Part shown: positions 7,021 to 9,032 of the stretch, in pieces
Layout of the letters: the number at the start of each line of letters is the position of its first letter
Position numbering within the stretch: the first letter of the stretch is position 1
Assembly: GCA_937960725.1 (NCBI GenBank)
Contig: CALGOY010000121.1
Coordinates: 1-9,032, forward strand
Length of the DNA: 9,032 nt
DNA from: an uncultured Bacillota bacterium
Lineage (GTDB): Bacteria > Bacillota > Clostridia > Caldicoprobacterales > UBA3941
Direction: 5' to 3'
The notes under the pieces: generated by a model
What the model was told of the DNA's origin: nothing
The model's input: only the letters and a program-made list of their open reading frames with translations
The model's database searches: none
Program-made: the position numbers and the translations under genes

Positions 7021-7195
7021 GTTTAGACTGCTTTTGCCTATTTATTGTCAAGGTAACAATGCTGTCATTTGGTTTTGTTTTTCTTTCTCATAATATCGTT
7101 ATTGCCATCTTATTTTTAATATTTGCTAAATAATTATTCTTTGTTCATATGCATTTAGGTGTTTAAAAATCCGTCTATTTATGAAAATATTCTCG

Positions 7196-7251
7196 ACCAT
7201 AGTGAGTAAGCATATCATGCAATATATAATTTTCTCACTATGGTTTTTTTT
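7196..7251 (+). terminator. Intrinsic terminator of the GH5 transcription unit
   Basis: ACCATAGTGAG (7196-7206) pairs perfectly over 11 bases with CTCACTATGGT (7234-7244). Eight T residues follow at 7244-7251. The 27-base loop can form a small inner GCAT/ATGC hairpin. Only the + strand side has a T-run. It lies ~175 bases past the end of the anchor-coding frame, so the transcript carries a long 3' untranslated region. Confidence 0.85.
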
Positions 7252-7312
7252 ATCTATTGCATTAGATTTACAATGAGACATTTTAATAGATACTTACAGG
7301 TTAATTTTTTTA

Positions 7313-7341
7313 TTTACAACTTTCCCATAGTAATTTATAAT
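7313..7341 (+). promoter_or_regulatory. Strong sigma-A-type promoter for the regulator gene
   Basis: TTTACA (7313-7318), a 17-base spacer and a perfect TATAAT (7336-7341) match the housekeeping consensus at 11 of 12 positions. Transcription would start near 7348 and give a leader of about 90 bases before the ATG at 7439. Confidence 0.7.
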
Positions 7342-7384
7342 TATGTTAATTGGATTTACGAGCTATTACAGCCAAATTGTATAT

Positions 7385-7413
7385 TTTATAGCAACAAAGC
7401 TAAATAATATAAT
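7385..7413 (+). promoter_or_regulatory. Second possible promoter with an inverted repeat in its spacer
   Basis: TTTATA (7385-7390), 17 bases and TATAAT (7408-7413) form a second, weaker promoter. The inverted repeat TAGC-AACAAA-GCTA (7389-7402) lies across the end of the -35 box and the spacer. A repressor bound there would block this promoter, which suggests autoregulation by the downstream winged-helix protein, but the repeat is short. Confidence 0.4.
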
Positions 7414-7427
7414 AAAAGGAGAGTTGT

Positions 7428-7432
7428 AAGGA
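7428..7432 (+). promoter_or_regulatory. Ribosome binding site of the regulator gene
   Basis: AAGGA lies six bases before the ATG at 7439. A stronger-looking AAAGGAGAG at 7415-7423 is 15 bases away, which is too far for this ATG, and the in-frame TTG at 7424 is followed directly by a stop. The ATG at 7439 is therefore the start. Confidence 0.6.
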
Positions 7433-7438
7433 TATATC

Positions 7439-8338
7439 ATGAATATTGAAGCTACAGAGGAATGGTTGCCGGTTTATGAAGCCTTAGCCAGCAAAGTGCG
7501 GCTTAAAATTATACAGCTTCTAGCGGAAAAGCCCAGAAATATTAAAGAGCTGGCAAGTGAGTTAGGACTTAGCAGTGCGATAATGACGATGCATGTTAAA
7601 AAATTAGAAAAATCGGGGATTGTAACCTCAAAAAGGGTCCGCGGTAATGGAGGAGTTCAAAAAATTTGTTCTCTAGCTGTAAACCGTATTCAAATTGATA
7701 TACCTATGAAGAAAGAGGAGAGGGAATATTATCAGATTGTAATACCGGTAGGGCATTATACGGATTTTGACATTGAGCCAACCTGTGGCTTGGCTACCCC
7801 GGAAAAGATAATAGGCTACTATGACGACCCCAGATATTTTTTAGACCCCGATAGGGTAGATGCTAAAATTTTATGGTTTGCCAAAGGCTATGTGGAGTAT
7901 AAATTTTCAAACTATCTATTGTCGGGACAGGATTTGGAAGAAGTAGAGATATCCATGGAGATTGGCTCAGAGGCTCCGGGATATAATAATAATTGGCCTT
8001 CTGATATTTATTTTGAGTTAAACGGGGTTTTTTTGGGGCAGTGGACCAGCCCTGGTGATTTTGGAGGCCAGCGGGGTAAATATACGCCCCTGTGGTGGAA
8101 CAAGGAGATCAATCAATACGGTTTACTGAAAATCATTAGAGTGACCAAGAAAGCCACTTATATAGACGGGGAAAAAGTTTCCGACACAAGCCTTGAAGAT
8201 ATAGATACCAGTCGAAAACAATGGTCTCTACGGATAGGTGTAAGAGAAGATGCAACTCACGTAGGAGGAGTTACTATATTTGGAAAAGGGTTTGGAAACT
8301 ATGATCAGGATATTATAGTTAGACAGTACTATAGATAA
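7439..8338 (+). CDS. ArsR-like winged-helix regulator with C-terminal beta-rich sensor-like domain
   Basis: Predicted cytoplasmic one-component transcription factor of 299 residues. Residues ~10-80 form a winged helix-turn-helix of the ArsR type: EALASKVRLKIIQLL (helix 1), NIKELASELGLSS, the recognition helix AIMTMHVKKLEKSGIV, and a basic wing (TSKRVRGNGGVQK). Classical ArsR/SmtB proteins are only ~100 residues and bind metals, but no metal-binding cysteine cluster is present. Residues ~95-299 are instead a large strand-rich region with many aromatics (W186, W202, W219-W220, W262) and glycines, ending in GGVTIFGKGFGNYDQDIIVRQYY. This looks like a jelly-roll or galactose-binding-like ligand domain. 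Similar architectures occur, from memory, near sugar-utilisation genes in Firmicutes. A role sensing a saccharide and controlling the neighbouring importer and GH5 gene is inferred from position and fold only. The gene has its own promoter and terminator and no frame defects. Confidence 0.8.
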   Translation: MNIEATEEWLPVYEALASKVRLKIIQLLAEKPRNIKELASELGLSSAIMTMHVKKLEKSGIVTSKRVRGNGGVQKICSLAVNRIQIDIPMKKEEREYYQIVIPVGHYTDFDIEPTCGLATPEKIIGYYDDPRYFLDPDRVDAKILWFAKGYVEYKFSNYLLSGQDLEEVEISMEIGSEAPGYNNNWPSDIYFELNGVFLGQWTSPGDFGGQRGKYTPLWWNKEINQYGLLKIIRVTKKATYIDGEKVSDTSLEDIDTSRKQWSLRIGVREDATHVGGVTIFGKGFGNYDQDIIVRQYYR

Positions 8339-8340
8339 AA

Positions 8341-8383
8341 AAATATATACTGGCTTTGCAAAAGACAAAGCCAGTATATATTT
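8341..8383. terminator. Bidirectional intrinsic terminator between convergent genes
   Basis: A perfect 18-bp stem is formed by AAATATATACTGGCTTTG (8341-8358) and its reverse complement at 8366-8383, with a 7-base loop. The seven-A run at 8337-8343, which starts inside the regulator's stop codon, gives a T-run on the minus strand. The plus strand has only TTT after the stem. It can thus stop the regulator transcript and, more strongly, the minus-strand membrane-protein transcript. Confidence 0.85.
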
Positions 8384-8395
8384 AAATTAGCAATA

Positions 8396-8842
8396 TTAGC
8401 TGTCGCTAAAAGTTCTGATGTTAGTGGAAAGTTCGGTTACAACGCATAGAGTAGTAAGAATTAACGCAATAACCATCAAGCTGAAGAAAAAGCCTCCGAT
8501 TCCGATAAGAATAGCTATCAATATACTAGGATTTAATACAATAGAGAGTGCAGCTAACCCTGATAATATAGTTCCCCAAATACCTGACAAAAGACAGTAA
8601 ACATTTAGTTGTAAGCATTTCATCAGTGCTTTAGATTTGGCGCTGACTCCTGCGAGTATTCCAGTAACTAAAATAATTAACCCTAGCACGCCTAAACCAA
8701 AAGCAATCCAAACAGCGATTCGTATACCTGGGATATATCCAAAGGCATATAGCACTCCAATAATTATTCCGATAATAATACTTATGAGAATTGCTCCAAA
8801 ACCACAAGCGAAAGAATTATATCTATTTTTACAGTTTGCCAC
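8396..8842 (-). CDS. Small four-helix cysteine-containing membrane protein, function unknown
   Basis: A 148-residue integral membrane protein with no assigned function. Hydrophobic segments lie near residues 14-35, 40-65, 81-103 and 106-135, with short loops and a short hydrophilic C-terminus. Five cysteines (4, 13, 76, 83, 133) sit near the segment ends; C4 and C13 lie in the N-terminal MANCKNRYNSFAC stretch. From memory, similar short Cys- and Gly-rich multi-span proteins occur in Clostridia, often in several copies per genome. The start is GTG at 8840-8842, chosen because AAGGAGGA (complement of 8848-8855) lies five bases upstream; this is the best ribosome binding site in the window. Coding is also supported by a matching promoter and by the terminator at 8341-8383. 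Two plus-strand frames over the same DNA lack such signals and are its shadows. It is convergent with the regulator gene, and no functional link is evident. Confidence 0.8.
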   Translation of the reverse strand: MANCKNRYNSFACGFGAILISIIIGIIIGVLYAFGYIPGIRIAVWIAFGLGVLGLIILVTGILAGVSAKSKALMKCLQLNVYCLLSGIWGTILSGLAALSIVLNPSILIAILIGIGGFFFSLMVIALILTTLCVVTELSTNIRTFSDS

Positions 8843-8847
8843 TTTAA

Positions 8848-8855
8848 TCCTCCTT
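8848..8855 (-). promoter_or_regulatory. Near-perfect ribosome binding site of the membrane-protein gene
   Basis: The minus strand reads AAGGAGGA, five bases before the GTG start at 8842. It decides the non-ATG start of this gene and predicts efficient translation. Confidence 0.85.
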
Positions 8856-8877
8856 TTTAGATGTTATATATTATATA

Positions 8878-8906
8878 ATATTAGATATAAATACATAATG
8901 TTACAA
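8878..8906 (-). promoter_or_regulatory. Candidate promoter of the membrane-protein gene
   Basis: On the minus strand TTGTAA (complement of 8901-8906) is followed after 17 bases by TAATAT (complement of 8878-8883), about 36 bases before the start codon. The surrounding DNA is very AT-rich, so chance matches are common, but spacing and position suit a short-leader transcript. Confidence 0.5.
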
Positions 8907-8933
8907 TTTTTTTTAATTTTGCCTTGTTTGTAA

Positions 8934-8950
8934 TATAATTTCCCGGGAAA
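8934..8950. promoter_or_regulatory. TATAAT box next to a perfect 12-bp palindrome
   Basis: TATAAT at 8934-8939 abuts the perfect palindrome TTTCCCGGGAAA (8939-8950), a GC-rich island in AT-rich DNA. It lies ~100 bases upstream of the minus-strand gene and just before the window edge. It might be an operator for a gene beyond the window on the plus strand, but the -35 region at 8911-8916 (TTTTAA) is poor. Confidence 0.3.
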
Positions 8951-9032
8951 AATTTTTATTTTCTATGAAAAGGATATGAAGCAAAAGTGCAGATAGAAGT
9001 ATGTTAAATATATAAAAATAGAGTAATTGCGC

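Larger units (their letters stand above)
7021..7438 (+). other. 418-base spacer between the GH5 locus and the regulator gene
   Basis: This AT-rich spacer has no supported gene. Bases 7021-7195 show only weak short inverted repeats. A strong terminator occupies 7196-7251. One good promoter (7313-7341) and a second, weaker one (7385-7413) precede the regulator gene. The two expression units are thus separated, although both lie on the + strand. Confidence 0.7.

Noticed and set aside
7007..7026. CTAAAC/GTTTAG inverted repeat across the stop codon of the anchor-coding frame
   Set aside because: It has only six pairs with an 8-base loop and no following T-run. The real terminator is at 7196-7251.
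7348..7438. Riboswitch in the ~90-base leader before the regulator gene
   Set aside because: It is AT-rich with only a short inverted repeat, and no conserved riboswitch core or terminator/antiterminator pair could be seen.
8418..8933. Two plus-strand open frames over the membrane-protein gene
   Set aside because: The minus strand has a perfect RBS, promoter, terminator and regular membrane helices. The plus-strand frames are Ile/Pro/Lys-rich mirror products.

Overview
The window is AT-rich DNA with long AT spacers, strong GGAGG/GGGGG-type ribosome binding sites and intrinsic terminators. This fits a low-GC Firmicute, most likely a plant-polysaccharide-degrading member of the Clostridia or a relative. 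No tRNA, rRNA, CRISPR array, insertion sequence or phage gene was seen.

Region 1 (1-5015, + strand) is the end of a carbohydrate-uptake operon. It holds the 3' part of a large DUF5696-type protein (its start lies before the window), two binding-protein-dependent sugar ABC permeases (MalF-like and MalG-like) and a lipid-anchored extracellular solute-binding protein. The DUF5696 gene and the first permease overlap by 4 bases, the permeases are 38 bases apart, and a small hairpin sits just before the binding-protein gene. No ATPase is encoded here, so the importer probably uses a shared MsmX/MsmK-type ATPase from elsewhere.

Region 2 (5016-7020, + strand) follows an imperfect hairpin. It encodes a secreted GH5 (subfamily-4-like) endo-beta-glucanase or xyloglucanase. 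By sequence it was once one polypeptide: signal peptide, GH5, an X2/Ig-like module, a CBM46-like module, an acidic linker and a C-terminal membrane anchor. In this sequence the frame breaks inside the X2 module at about 6279, so the catalytic domain (5100-6281) and the accessory modules with anchor (6265-7020) lie in different frames. The pattern fits loss of two bases.

Region 3 (7021-8395) is a 418-base spacer with a strong terminator and one or two good promoters. It is followed by a one-component regulator with an N-terminal ArsR-like winged helix and a C-terminal domain of about 200 residues that looks like a beta-rich ligand sensor. A perfect 18-bp hairpin serves as a bidirectional terminator against the convergent next gene.

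Region 4 (8396-9032) holds a minus-strand gene for a small four-helix, cysteine-containing membrane protein with a very good RBS and promoter. It ends in a gene-free tail carrying a perfect 12-bp palindrome.

The working model is that surface-anchored GH5 cuts a beta-glucan or xyloglucan, the binding protein and permeases import oligosaccharides, the DUF5696 protein takes part in an unknown way, and the ArsR-like regulator may sense a sugar. Enzyme families are read from clear motifs. Substrate and regulatory links are inferences from gene order.
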